DNA from: Inonotus obliquus
Lineage: Eukaryota; Basidiomycota; Agaricomycetes; Hymenochaetales; Hymenochaetaceae
Assembly: GCA_032164295.1 (NCBI GenBank)
Contig: JAJHTX010000002.1
Location: forward strand, 496,001-560,000
DNA: 64,000 bases
Direction: 5' to 3'
Positions 39,431 through 50,521 of the stretch are shown here, piece by piece. The notes beneath the pieces are model-generated. The model searched no databases, was not told the DNA's origin, and worked only from the letters and a program-made list of their open reading frames with translations. Each line of letters opens with the position of its first letter. Position 1 is the first letter of the stretch. A program made the position numbers and the translations under genes.

Positions 39431-41211
39431 ATGGATCAAGAACAACCTCAACAACCTCAACTGTCTCAACCGGACTTCGATATTTGGGAGTTTGTGACTT
39501 GCGTCAAGTGCAATCTAGCTTTCTCTCCCGATGGCGTCTCTGGACCAACCGTACCCTTCTGGATCACGGAGTGTGGACACGTACTTTGTAACACACATCT
39601 CAGTATGTCTATCGAGCGCGGAGTGGATTGAAAGACGGCGCGTTAAACATGACCCCTCAGATGCGGATCAAAGCTGCCCAAGCTGTAACTCCCAGGGCAT
39701 CGAGCTCATGCCTCTGCAGAGAGAGGTGAGCGCTTACAGTCTGCTAGTCAAAACCATTTTTCAGGACCTGTCCTTCAAGATGCCACCTCCATTCTCCGAC
39801 TGGTTCTGCTCACTTCCTTTTAAACTGGATGCACTTGCCCAAGCTGCGAAGGTTCTTCTTGCTTACTATATTGCCCTTAACTCTGCTCGGACACCTCTTC
39901 TGTAGTTCCAGTACGAGAGAACTGCTGGCGCCGCGCGGTATTACAAGGCACGCTGCGAGCAATACCGAGGAATGCTCATGCGCTTAAAGCCAGAGATCGC
40001 TCAACTGCAAGCACTTAAGAAGTTCGCTGTTTCTGATCTTTCTGCTATGTCTCCTTAATGACTAGTCATCTGTGATTCGCGCTGTTCTCTTCGCTGGCAT
40101 AGGGAAAACCAGTTACTTAAGAGCGAGAATGCAAGGTTAGGCGGTAGAAGTAGTAGCAGGGAGCAGCAGTATGATCAACGGAATGGCACCGACTACCAGC
40201 AAGAACCCGCGTCATATGTTAATGTGAACGGAAAACGTCGTCTAGTGGACAGCGGCCTGTATGTATGCGTACTTCCTACGATCCTTACTCCTAAACAAAG
40301 CTCGTTGATGCTCCGTTGACTGACCTGCTCGTTTGAAGAGGGTCGTCGAGTCCACGCTCAATACATACGCCCATCGGTCCTGCGCGCATCACACTCCCTC
40401 CAAATCACGATCCACCGCCATCACTTGCGCGTCTTGGAATGCCGAGCGAAAATGACGGCGGAAATAATCAGCACCAGCAACCTTCGACCTCTAGAGCTAT
40501 GCAGCCTCCTGGCTCAAGTCATTTCTCCCAGTTAGTTTTCTTACCATCGTTACCACTGACCCCATTTGACTATCTTCGTGATTCAGACAATATGCCTACG
40601 CTCCTCCACAGTCTTCTCAGGCACAAGCATCTGTACGGCAAGTACTTTCATATGAGCAGCAAGCATCAACCAGGCAACAACACAGGCAGCAGAATGAAAG
40701 ACGTCTCATGCCTCCTCCACCCACGCCCACTCAGAATGGACAAGTTAACACGGTGCAGCAGATGCAAAGAGTGATGACGCCACGGATTTCGACGGAAAGT
40801 CAAAGTAAGCATGATGCTTCGGTGCGTCTACAAGCACTGCTTATTCTTGGTTTCTCAGATAACATGCCTATTCACACCGCTCAATCATCCAACCGAGGTA
40901 ACGGGCAACGCGCCTATTCTCAGAATATCGGGGGAGCAGGGAAGTTCCAATCCCTTGGACAAGCTCCTCGGCGATTCATCCCTCCAGCTGCTGCCGGCTC
41001 AGGCACGAATGGGACATCGTCAAACACCCAGCGCTTCGTACCATCTACGCCAAGCGGATCTCACCGTCGTTTTATACCACAAACCCCGTCTGCGGGTGAT
41101 GGGAGGCGGTTTATCCCCCCAGCTTCTTCGGGCTCGAGACCTGTGCAAGGGAAAATTTTTGGGGACGGAAACGGAAATGTGCAACGATCCACTTTTGCAC
41201 GTCCTCGATAG
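39431..41211 (+). CDS. RING-finger coiled-coil protein, Zip3/RNF212/HEI10-like
   Basis: A C3HC4-type RING is assembled across intron 1: TCVKC...FWITECGHVLCNTHLNADQSCPSC. Next come FSDWF and a coiled coil (FQYERTAGAARYYKARCEQY then RLKPEIAQLQALKKENQLL) spread over exons near 39780-40140. The rest is a Gln/Ser-rich disordered tail. This short-RING plus coil plus Ser-rich tail layout resembles the Zip3/RNF212/HEI10 SUMO or ubiquitin ligases that mark meiotic crossover sites. Sequence similarity beyond the layout is weak, so the function is inferred. The C-terminus holds four spaced copies of RRFIPP or variants (near 40970-41130). The start ATG at 39431 follows a stop-free leader that has no earlier ATG. 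Confidence 0.7.
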
Positions 41212-41425
41212 GGGAGCTGGGCGGCGCTATCCGATGTATTGCTGTGAACCGTTCATCCGGGCACATACCTACTTCCCACAACTAGGGTGTCATGTTGGAT
41301 CGCAGTGGTGCTACTCTGTGATCTACCAATCAAGCAAACAGGCGTCTACCTTCTATTGCGGCGCCATCTTCTTCTATAATATTCCCGCAGCATCTTTGGC
41401 TCTAATACAATGACCATAGCCTTCT

Positions 41426-44400
41426 ATGAGTCACAAATTATGTATGTATAAGGAACCTTATCGCCTGCGGATACTAGAAAGAAGAAAAGAAGTCTTGGAT
41501 TATGGTTTCCGATGCTGCTGTTACCGTCAGGCGTCGTTTGCACCAATGTATTTGAGGGAGAAGTTCGAAAGACTAGGGTTGACGCCTTGCCAATCTGTTC
41601 CATCACTATTTCCAAATCATAAACCAATGCTTGCAATTGCCTGTGCTCTCCAGAGGCAGTTTGAGCTGGATACAAAGGGCATAGGTTCACAGCCAGGACT
41701 GAGAACGCCCTGGCCGTCACAGTCACGGTCACTCGCGCTGTCACGCGAATCGACGGTCATCGTGCAAGACGGTGGTACAATAGAGTCCTCCTTCGTCTAC
41801 CACCGTGGTTTCGCTAGCCAGCACTTCAAGCAACTGACAAGAGAAGCTTCTCAGCTGGCGGATCCAATGTCGTCGCTACCAGCGACCACGAAGGGCTGGT
41901 CCCCAGACGACTTAGTCGCGCTCGGACCGCGCATGCAACATATTCCACGCGTGTCGGCAGTCAAGAATGACGAGAATCTGTATGATATTATCAAAGATTA
42001 CGAGACGAGTGGTGTTCCGTTGATCATCGAAGACTGGGATAAGACGCCGCATTGGCCTGGAGACGAGCTGTTCAGTGTGAATTGGTTATTACAACACGGT
42101 GATGAAAGTACGCGTAAATCGCTCCTATCGCTCCTTCTCTTCGAAGCTTATAGCATCCTCAGTGATTTCTGTACGCGACTGTGTTACCAGTAGAGACAGG
42201 GAGATCCCTTTCAAGGAATTCATCGAGAAGAGCAGAACTATCTCGGAATATGCTGAAGAGGGTGGTAGGACTATTTATATGATTATGTCCAAGATTTACG
42301 TTGAATGCTATATATGTTAGAAACTGAAAGGTTGTACGGCAAAGATGCTGTTTGTCCGAAAGAATGGCAGGACTGGCTAAAGGAAAGTGCTATCCCGGAT
42401 GTTCTGAAGCCAGGTAGCTCAGACGATGTACTTGAGCTGCTTCCAGAACAGGTAAGAATATCTGAACGAGCCATGTCCTTCGTTATCTGATATTAGTGCT
42501 GCTGTCCAGGAACGCGTTGAAACGCTGATGTGCTATTATGGGATAGGGGACACCTTCACCGCAGCACACAAGGATCTCTGCGCATCCTCGGGGCACAATC
42601 TCATGTGCAGTGCCGAGCGCGGCGGATCAGCATTCTGGTTCATGACGCGATCCTCCGATGCTGCGCACGCAGCTTCCTATTTCCAGAAGCTTGGCGCGGA
42701 ACTTGATCATGAGACGCATGTAGCGACCCCGAAGGAATTTGCAAAGGCGCCCTTTAATGTGTATGTTGCTGAGCAGCGCGTGGGTGATCTAGTGCTCGTA
42801 CCACGCCGGTCGTGTCATCAAGTCGTTAACCATGGTGGCATCACGGCGAAAATGTCTTGGTCGAGGATGACCATCGAAGGACTATCTATAGGATTTCATC
42901 ATGAATTACCGATATACAGGAGGTATCGTGGTCTACAACTAGTTTTTTATGGATTCGACCTGATAACACATGCAGAATTTGTCGATCGGAGACATACCGT
43001 GTCAAGCTACTTGTATACCGTACACTGTTGAAATACGTTGCCGACCTTGAGCGAGAACAGGAGCAACTCGAAGCGATTATTCCAGCCGGCACGAATGCAT
43101 GGCGTAAGGCACGATCAAAGAGGGCATCCTCTACGCTCTCAGGAATTTCCACTCTTACTCCTCCGTCTTCCCCGGAACCCACGGACGATGAGTACGAAAT
43201 GGGCCCTGCGCTGACTCTGACTCCAGAGCATGAAAAGCTTGTGGCAGATGTACGCACTTTATTAAGCATCTACGACAAGATTCTGAAAGAAGAGCACCAC
43301 GGCGATACTCCATGCGAAATGCGCATCCGACGATCAACAGCGAAACAAAATCCAGATAAGCCTGCCGAACCTGGTAGCACTGATCCCTCTTCCATTCCCG
43401 TCCCTGCGGAACTATACCACGACGGTCTGACGTGCGATTTCTGTGGTGCAGATATCTTTTCAAGTTTCTTCGAATGCCGTGCCTGTTCCGATCCTAGTGC
43501 ACAGGATGACAACATCATAGTTTGCCCAAGCTGCTATGTCGAAGGAAGATCGTGCGCATGTTCGTTAATGACACCATTACAGCAATTTCCGATGGATATG
43601 CTCCTGGAAGTTCAACATAAAGCACAACGACTTCTGAACTTTGTAGGATATGGGAATAATACAGTGAGAGTAGTTGCATTGTCTCATCAGTAAGTTTGCA
43701 TACTATGAACAATACTGCAGTGCTAACAACTAGTCCTTGGGTAGGGCTATAGATAAACTCGTCAACCACCCAGGTATCTTCGCCGCTGCTTGTCAGCTTC
43801 TTCAAATCCGCGGTTACAAGAAGGTACTTTTCTTAATCCCTTTACTCAAGCTCATAGTCTCTGAAACTTCGTGATACTAGAAGGGTACCAATACTTGCAG
43901 ACAGCTCCGCAAAAATGAGAAAAGTCATGTGGTCACGGTTGATTCGGCTATTAGCTGCAAGAAATGCCACTGGGCGCGATGCTATAAACACATCCTCAAA
44001 TACGGATACCACGTTTCGGATGCGCTGAAGCTTCATCTGAGCGATAGAACTCATGAGAAATGGCATTCGCATCATATGAAGCGTTCCAAGCTGTGGATCG
44101 ATCAGAGTTACATCGCGCAGAAGGCAGAAGAAACGGGAGAACCATGTGATATGAGCGTAAGTCTCGTGCTTCACGCAGGGAAGTACACATCCTGCCGGCC
44201 GATGAGCAATAAGTTGCATCCCGGATGGTATGATAATGTTTGGTTTCTTGATCCCACGGAGGTCTGTCGTCCTCGTGTTGTCATTTTTGCGGAGTTCTCA
44301 TTTACTCGATTTCAGCTCACTGTCCCGCAACCTAATACTACACGATCCAACGTTAGAGATTTCACTGGTCCCGTCCTCGACCAAAGTAGTGATGAGACGA

Positions 44401-46160
44401 CTGATGGAGACGTTAGCGAGAGTAGTTCAGGTGAATTATTCGATGATCGCCCCCCTACTCGAAAGTCGTCTGGTTTGAAACTTCGGCTAAAAATGAAGCC
44501 CGTTTCACACTCACGTACACCAAAATCAAGATGCGAACCATACGTTCTCTTAAGAAAACTGAGCCGAAAGGAGAGGGAGAGGTATCGCTTGACATACCGT
44601 CCAGTATCGAAGACATCCAAAGGAACGCTCAAGAGACCGCCAGGCATACCGGCGAACGAGATCCTATTTCGACAACCACGATACACAGACGAGACGTTTG
44701 GTGATCCGTGGTCCGACGAGGACAAGAATCTTGACACACGGGATAGAGCATCGGTAGTCCCATTCGGTCCTCCGTCGAAGCGAAAGAAGGTTAGAACGGT
44801 GAAGAGAAATGTCGAACCTAAACGACGTGAGCAGCAGTCTGTAGGACCGCTAACGATGAGCGTACCGAGTTCGTCGAAGACCAGGTTAGAAAAGAATTCG
44901 ATTCGACATGGCTCAACTTCCATGAGCGTGTCCAGGAGCTCCAAGAGGGCGAGGACGCCTGCAATAGACGACTTTTACGGGGATATGTACTGGGAGCCTA
45001 CAGGCAATACACCTCCTCCAAACCCTCAGCAAGCGTCGCCGGTGGAGACTGACCCGGCTCTATCTTCTGGCCATGCAGCTGGTCATAACTCACGAGTTAT
45101 CACGGATATCCTTCAGAGACTTGAGAAGAATGAGCGGGAGATCGGGCAGGAAAAGCAGGAGAAAGAGGAACTTGTGGTTGAATTGAGGAAGCTTAGGGGC
45201 GACCTGCAGAAGGATAAGGAAGAGTCGCAATGTATGAAGGAAGCACTGCAGTTGATGGAAGATGAATCGCAACGGATGATAGAGGAACTACAACAGACGA
45301 ATGGGGCATTACAACGTGCGGAAGAAGGCATGATACAGCTAAGGCAAGAAAATGCACGATTGCGGCGGGAGTTGAGTATGAGGTCCGATACAAGTATCAA
45401 CGCTCATCTCGCCACTGTCAATGCTCGCGCAGAAATTCAGCCGCGTGATACGGCGTCTGAAAATTCTACTCGGCGGGAGAGTGGGTCCAGACGAGCTGAT
45501 CGTCCTCCTGTCGTGGTAGCGCTCAAAAACAAAAGGAGCAGCCTACCGTCTGGAAACACGGCCCTCTCCTCTCCCTCGAGGTCGCAACCTCATCGTCAAG
45601 ACAAGACAAACAGCACCGCTCCGGTGACACCTCAGAATGATTTACGAGCGATGAAAAGGAAGCGAAGTCTGGTGGTCGGAGATGACGAGACATACAGCGA
45701 CGAGCCATTGCGACGTGCAGGAATACCTTTCAATGGACAACATAGCGCTACGCAAACGCCTGGTCCAAGCGTTCTGCTATCAGCGCGTGAGACGGAGGAT
45801 CCTGCACCTCCACGTCCTTCGAAGCCCCGACCCAAACTTCCGGATATTCCGCAAGACGAAGACCTTCTCCAACTTCGGATGATATACTCGTATATCGAAC
45901 CTTCTGTCGTCGATGCTGTGTATGACTCTACTGGCAGAGATCCCCTAAGGACTGTAAAGGTGCTATCCAATTCGGAATTTGATGGATCAATTTACGAACA
46001 AGAGCAAAACGTCTCTGCAGTGCGTACGTATAACAGCACACAGAGAACGATCAGGAATAACTCCGATTCTAAGCGTCGGAAATATGACAATGACCTCCCG
46101 TTGTCTTTGTCCTCACCTCGAACCCCACCTCGAAAAAATGGATCGGTACCTAGGAGATAG
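41426..46160 (+). CDS. Large JmjC-domain protein with Cys-rich finger and coiled coil
   Basis: The JmjC fold spans about 41940-42960. The iron-binding His and Asp sit in FTAAHKDLC (42567-42575), and the likely third ligand His in SCHQVVN (42816-42818), with flanking GSAFWFMT, DLVLVP and KMSWSRMT. After ELPIYRRICR, joined across an intron, comes a helical EREQEQLEAI region. A Cys-rich finger follows near 43430-43560 (CDFCGADI...CRAC...CPSC). A second Cys/His cluster (CKKCHWARCYKH) begins the 2.2-kb last exon. That exon also has basic patches and a long coiled coil near 45090-45380. JmjC enzymes are Fe(II)/2-oxoglutarate oxygenases, often histone demethylases; the substrate here is unknown. The N-terminal start is unsure: candidate ATGs are at 41426, 41546 and about 41630. 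Confidence 0.85.
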
Positions 46161-47609
46161 AAGAGATTCTCCAAGATCGTAATGGCTAAAAGCCTCACTG
46201 CTATCTAACGAGAACCCAGATCCGGATCCGATTGTCGATTTCCGAAGGTGCTATCATTGTAGATCTTTGAACATGCTAATACTACATTTCTCTTTATAAC
46301 GTTAATGCTATCTTTGTACCTGCTCTTCGCACTCTATCTTCATGTTTTGCTTCTTGGGGCCTTTTCGCATTTTTTGCTGCTGTCACATTCTCCTTTCCCC
46401 TCCCTCCTCTCACCAAATAACTCTTATTCAAAAGCTCATATATACATATCGATAAGCTCTGGTCCATGCTGTGTATACTGTCCTATACAACAACTATAAA
46501 CCGGCACTGCTTCTCGCTTACGTTCCCAACGATGCATCATGATTACTGCTGTACATTTGATCTTTGTACGTGACTGATAAAAATATCTTGAAATACTGTC
46601 ATACAATAAATACAATTTTGTACATCCAACTTTCGAGGACTGTATAACTTCACTTCAAAAGAAAAGAGGTGGAAACAAACATTATTTTGTTCTGAAGGAT
46701 GAAGGATTGAACTGCGTAAAGTTTACTACTTACAAAAGACAAACAAGCTTGTGAACCAGTTTTACGGAAACTGGTGACGAGTGGTAAGGAGTGACCCTTG
46801 CATTACCACACTCAAGTAGTTTTAGGATTGCTCAACTGTTACTTCGAGTTATGGCCCAAAGGCGAAGGAGGCTTGAAATCGTCAAAAGAAACCCAGCGAT
46901 CGAGATCAAAAAACGATGCAAAGGACTATCGTCCGCCCCAATTGAGGTATCATAACTTTGTTTCATTGCGTGTCTGAAGAAAAAACGGTATGGAATATGT
47001 ATACGCAGGTATGTAATATGTGACTTGCACCATGTTTTGAAAAGGAATGGTATAAATCCATGAACGAGGACGAAACATTAGACACACAAACAAACCACAC
47101 TCCAAGACAAACAAGAAGAATAGTAAGACGGATATAGCAGAAACTTACGAATTGGTAACGAAAACTGAAACTGAAAAAGAAAAATGAAGGAATGGGAAGA
47201 AAGAATCCAAGAGCCCAACGAGAAGGATGTTTGTTGATTGATGACTGATGACAGAAGGGAAAGAAACAGGGAATGCATATTATAGCTTTATGGACATGTT
47301 GAAGAACCAAGTGAAAATCGTAACAAATACCTCATCCAGAGGTGGATACGGAAAACGAGAACGTCGAAGTCGAACGAGAGCAAGACGGAGCGGAGTAGTG
47401 TACAGTCAAAAAAATAGAAGGGAAGAAATAGTTGTAGGTGTGTAGGTGTGATGAAAGGAAGATTCGTGGATAGTCATGAACAAGGGACATTGAGCCAAGA
47501 GACTGGCAGAGCGTAAGAAATAGAGAGCAGTAGAAATGGAGGAACGAGAAAGCCAAACGAGCAAGCAAACCAAGAATCGAGTTGAATTGACATCCTGGTC
47601 TACTCGCCA
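46161..47609. other. Convergent 3' intergenic region
   Basis: This 1.4 kb separates facing stops of the JmjC and casein kinase genes. CT-rich then AT-rich stretches near 46310-46640 suit transcript ends. A purine-rich tract on the plus strand (47150-47560) gives long but compositionally biased frames on the minus strand, which I do not call. No RNA gene is seen. Confidence 0.4.
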
Positions 47610-49700
47610 TCAACCACAATGACATGTCAGGATCCGGACGAGCAAGCTTCGTTTAGGTGGTTCAGGCTCGTACAGTGCCTGTTGGTTATCATATCCCTCC
47701 CCAACGCCGTTTGCAACACCCACCTCCCCACCACGAGCGCGTACGTTACTGAGCTCAGGCGGAGCAGCGCTTACCATCGCCGGTGCGCGTCCATATCCAC
47801 TCGCAGACGTCGGACCAGTAGCATACGGATCCGCAGGTTCATCATCACCCGTCCCATACTCCCCAAGCGCATTCGCACTTGCATACGGATGCTCCCGATC
47901 TGTCACCTGCCCACGACCATGTTGCGCACTCGACCGCCTATTCGGGGACGCAATAGGAACACCCACATGTGCAGCAGCACTATTCGGCGTTATTGTACCT
48001 TGAACGACGCCTGGCATAAGTGCAGCGGGGATATTCCGTGTTTTCGATCCGTGTCGAACGAGAGCTGGTGACGGTGGGACTGGCTGTCCTCCGCCGGCTC
48101 CTGGTTGAGCTGAGATACGTCTTCGGTTCTCGTCTTCCCTTCGCCCTCTTGGCTCATCCCGACGGCGGTCTTGAGCCGGTTGGCTTGAACTCGAACCACC
48201 CAACTATTTTTAGAACGTGAACCAATCTGATATTAATATCATGTGCCTGAAAAACTTACGACTGAAGCTTCCCATCCCCGACCCCCGTTCAGCTCGTTCC
48301 AATCGTATCGCTGATCATCTAGGAGACCCAAATTCTTCATTACTTTCGCGAACAGCTCCCTTAGGAAGTCATAGTCGGGAGTCTCTTCGAACCCTAATTT
48401 TCGCACATAATTGAGATAAATGTTGAATTCCTCTGTAAAAATAATCGTCATCAACAGTTCATATGTTAGAATTCAACTGTCTGTAGCTCAGACGAGATCG
48501 GGGAAGGAGAAGACGTACCGGGTAGACTCTCACACAGTTCCTTGATCGGTGTCGTTTGTTTCTTCTCGCCGATCTTCTCATATTTCTGCTTATTGGTTGC
48601 CGCTTTGAGACCCTGCCACGGTAAGCTACCTCGAAGAAAGTACATAAAGACATGCCCCAGGGCTTCGAGATCATCTCTTCGTGACTGTTCTAATCAAGTA
48701 GCAAATCAATCTCAGTATCCTTCTTTTGTATGGGATGCATCAGAAAGAGACGCTGGTGCCACGTACCGCGGCCAAGATGAGTATTAATACTCATATACCT
48801 CGCTGTTCCACTGAGACTCTTCCGTTCACGGTAAGGAATGTGCTGTTTCGATTTCGGATCGCGGTATTGCTTCGCCATACCAAAGTCCACTACATGGATG
48901 AGGTTTGCATTTTTCGTCCCCGGACGTCCGATGAGAAAGTTGTCCGGTTTGATGTCACGGTAAATCAGGTTCTTGTCGTGGATTGTCTGTACGCGCGAAA
49001 TCTGTAGGGATGCAGTTCATCAAGTTTCAGGACATGTGATTGCGAGAAAGAGGGGAAGGGCTCAGGTTGAGAATAGTGAAATACGTGCATAAGTTGTGAT
49101 AGTGACGTACCATTTGCCGTGCAACCATGCAGACGGTTTTGATCGAGAATTTGCGTCCGCACATATCGAAGAGGTCTTCTAGACTTGGACCAAGCAAATC
49201 TATGACAAGAATATTGTGTAGGCCCTCCTGACCGAAGTGGTATATCTGTGGAATGCCCGCTGCAGTGGCAAATTCGAAACGACAGACGGGATGTCGGAGC
49301 AAGCATGAGAAAAGATCGAGCCAGCAAAGTAAACTGTAAATGAACTGACGGCATCCTGCCAATATCCTATATGACCGACACTCGTCACGGAGTTGAGGCG
49401 CGTCCGACTTGCGAGGTTCCTGAAATTTGCTAAGTATACCAGAAGTATGGTGGGATAAGAACTCGACGCACAAACTTTATAGCTACTGTTTGTGAATTCA
49501 ATAAATTTGTTCCTATGGAGGGGTAACGAATCAGCATCGCGAAACACACACCAGCGTTTCGCGACTGCTTGAAGATGCTCTATATGACCCGCACCTTCAA
49601 AAATGACACCAAAAGAGCCCTCTCCGATCTTCTTCCCAACTCGGTAATGCACACCAACGAGGTTAGTCGTCGACGAGGAGTGGCCGCCATGCGACGCCAT
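47610..49700 (-). CDS. Casein kinase I, membrane-anchored Yck1/Yck2 (CK1-gamma) type
   Basis: The start ATG at 49700 precedes [22 protein letters not shown], the glycine loop, and [18 protein letters not shown] formed over introns. Diagnostic CK1 blocks follow: [50 protein letters not shown], and the [27 protein letters not shown] activation region. The kinase core ends with [14 protein letters not shown] Pro/Ser/Gly-rich tail of about 195 residues ends in [10 protein letters not shown], and such terminal cysteines are palmitoylated in yeast Yck proteins, placing them at the plasma or vacuolar membrane. At least six introns are present. The kinase acts in nutrient sensing, endocytosis and septin organisation in yeasts. 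Confidence 0.93.
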
Positions 49701-50521
49701 CTTTTATGTTGTGGGAGAGGAAAGAAAAGAGAGACTTCAGTAGACGACGACGCTGGCGGGGCGATGGAAGGTTCGTTGACGGATGAAGTAGGAGGGGGAG
49801 GAGGATAGATTGAGGGAGATTGAGCTTAATCCTGCTGCGCCGAAGCGAGAGTCACGTGCCAGTATTTTTTTGTTTCGTCTCATTTTCGTCTCATTTTCAC
49901 CAACCTTATACTCTTCCATATTTCTCATCTCCAGGCCGAGCACTTCATCTGATGCTTTTTCATAAATTCTAGTCATTTTTGTATTTCATACTCTGGTAAA
50001 ACTTGGAACCCGCGCCTACTTTTGTGCTTCAACTGAGGACAAATTGCGGCCGAACCGTCGGCCCTACATCTAATTGCACGCGTACGGTCGTTCATTTCCT
50101 GTGGCTATCGACTCTATTCCGAAGCACATCTTTATGCACTCAGAGTGCTTCTGGTCACCGAACCATCTATTCGGTTCAATCATTTGTATGCTCTGCTCGA
50201 GCTGTTCGTGGAGTCTACGGTGACTTTTCCGGTGAGCCCTTCCAAAGGTACTGCATACTACTATCCGATAGGGAAAGGCGTGGTTCCACGTCAAGCGTTT
50301 TCAATGGCCCGGGCTCGAGAAATCTCCAATTCTGGCGGATGCTGTGGTGCTTCCATGACCAGACGATTTACTCTTTTACTCTTTTTCCTTTAAAAACGGA
50401 ATATTGCTATTCGTAGCGTGGGAAGCATCATACCTCATGGTAACCTCGCTACATGCAGTTCGTCTCTACATCCATCTCCTAACCCACAAAAACTCTAAGA
50501 CAATATCGCCGTTTCGGAGGC
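49701..50521. other. Divergent promoter region between casein kinase and tandem kinase genes
   Basis: The genes on either side point away from each other. A segment near 49788-49845 (GAGGAGGATAGATTGAG..., then TAATCCTGCTGC) resembles one at 53598-53640 upstream of the decayed third kinase copy, so part of this promoter region seems to have been included in the duplication. A short frame at 50003-50416 has no recognisable domain. Confidence 0.45.

Noticed and set aside
46160..47609. Long minus-strand frames in 47.0-47.6 kb
   Set aside because: They arise from purine-rich composition on the plus strand and give Ser/Phe/Leu-biased peptides with no family resemblance.
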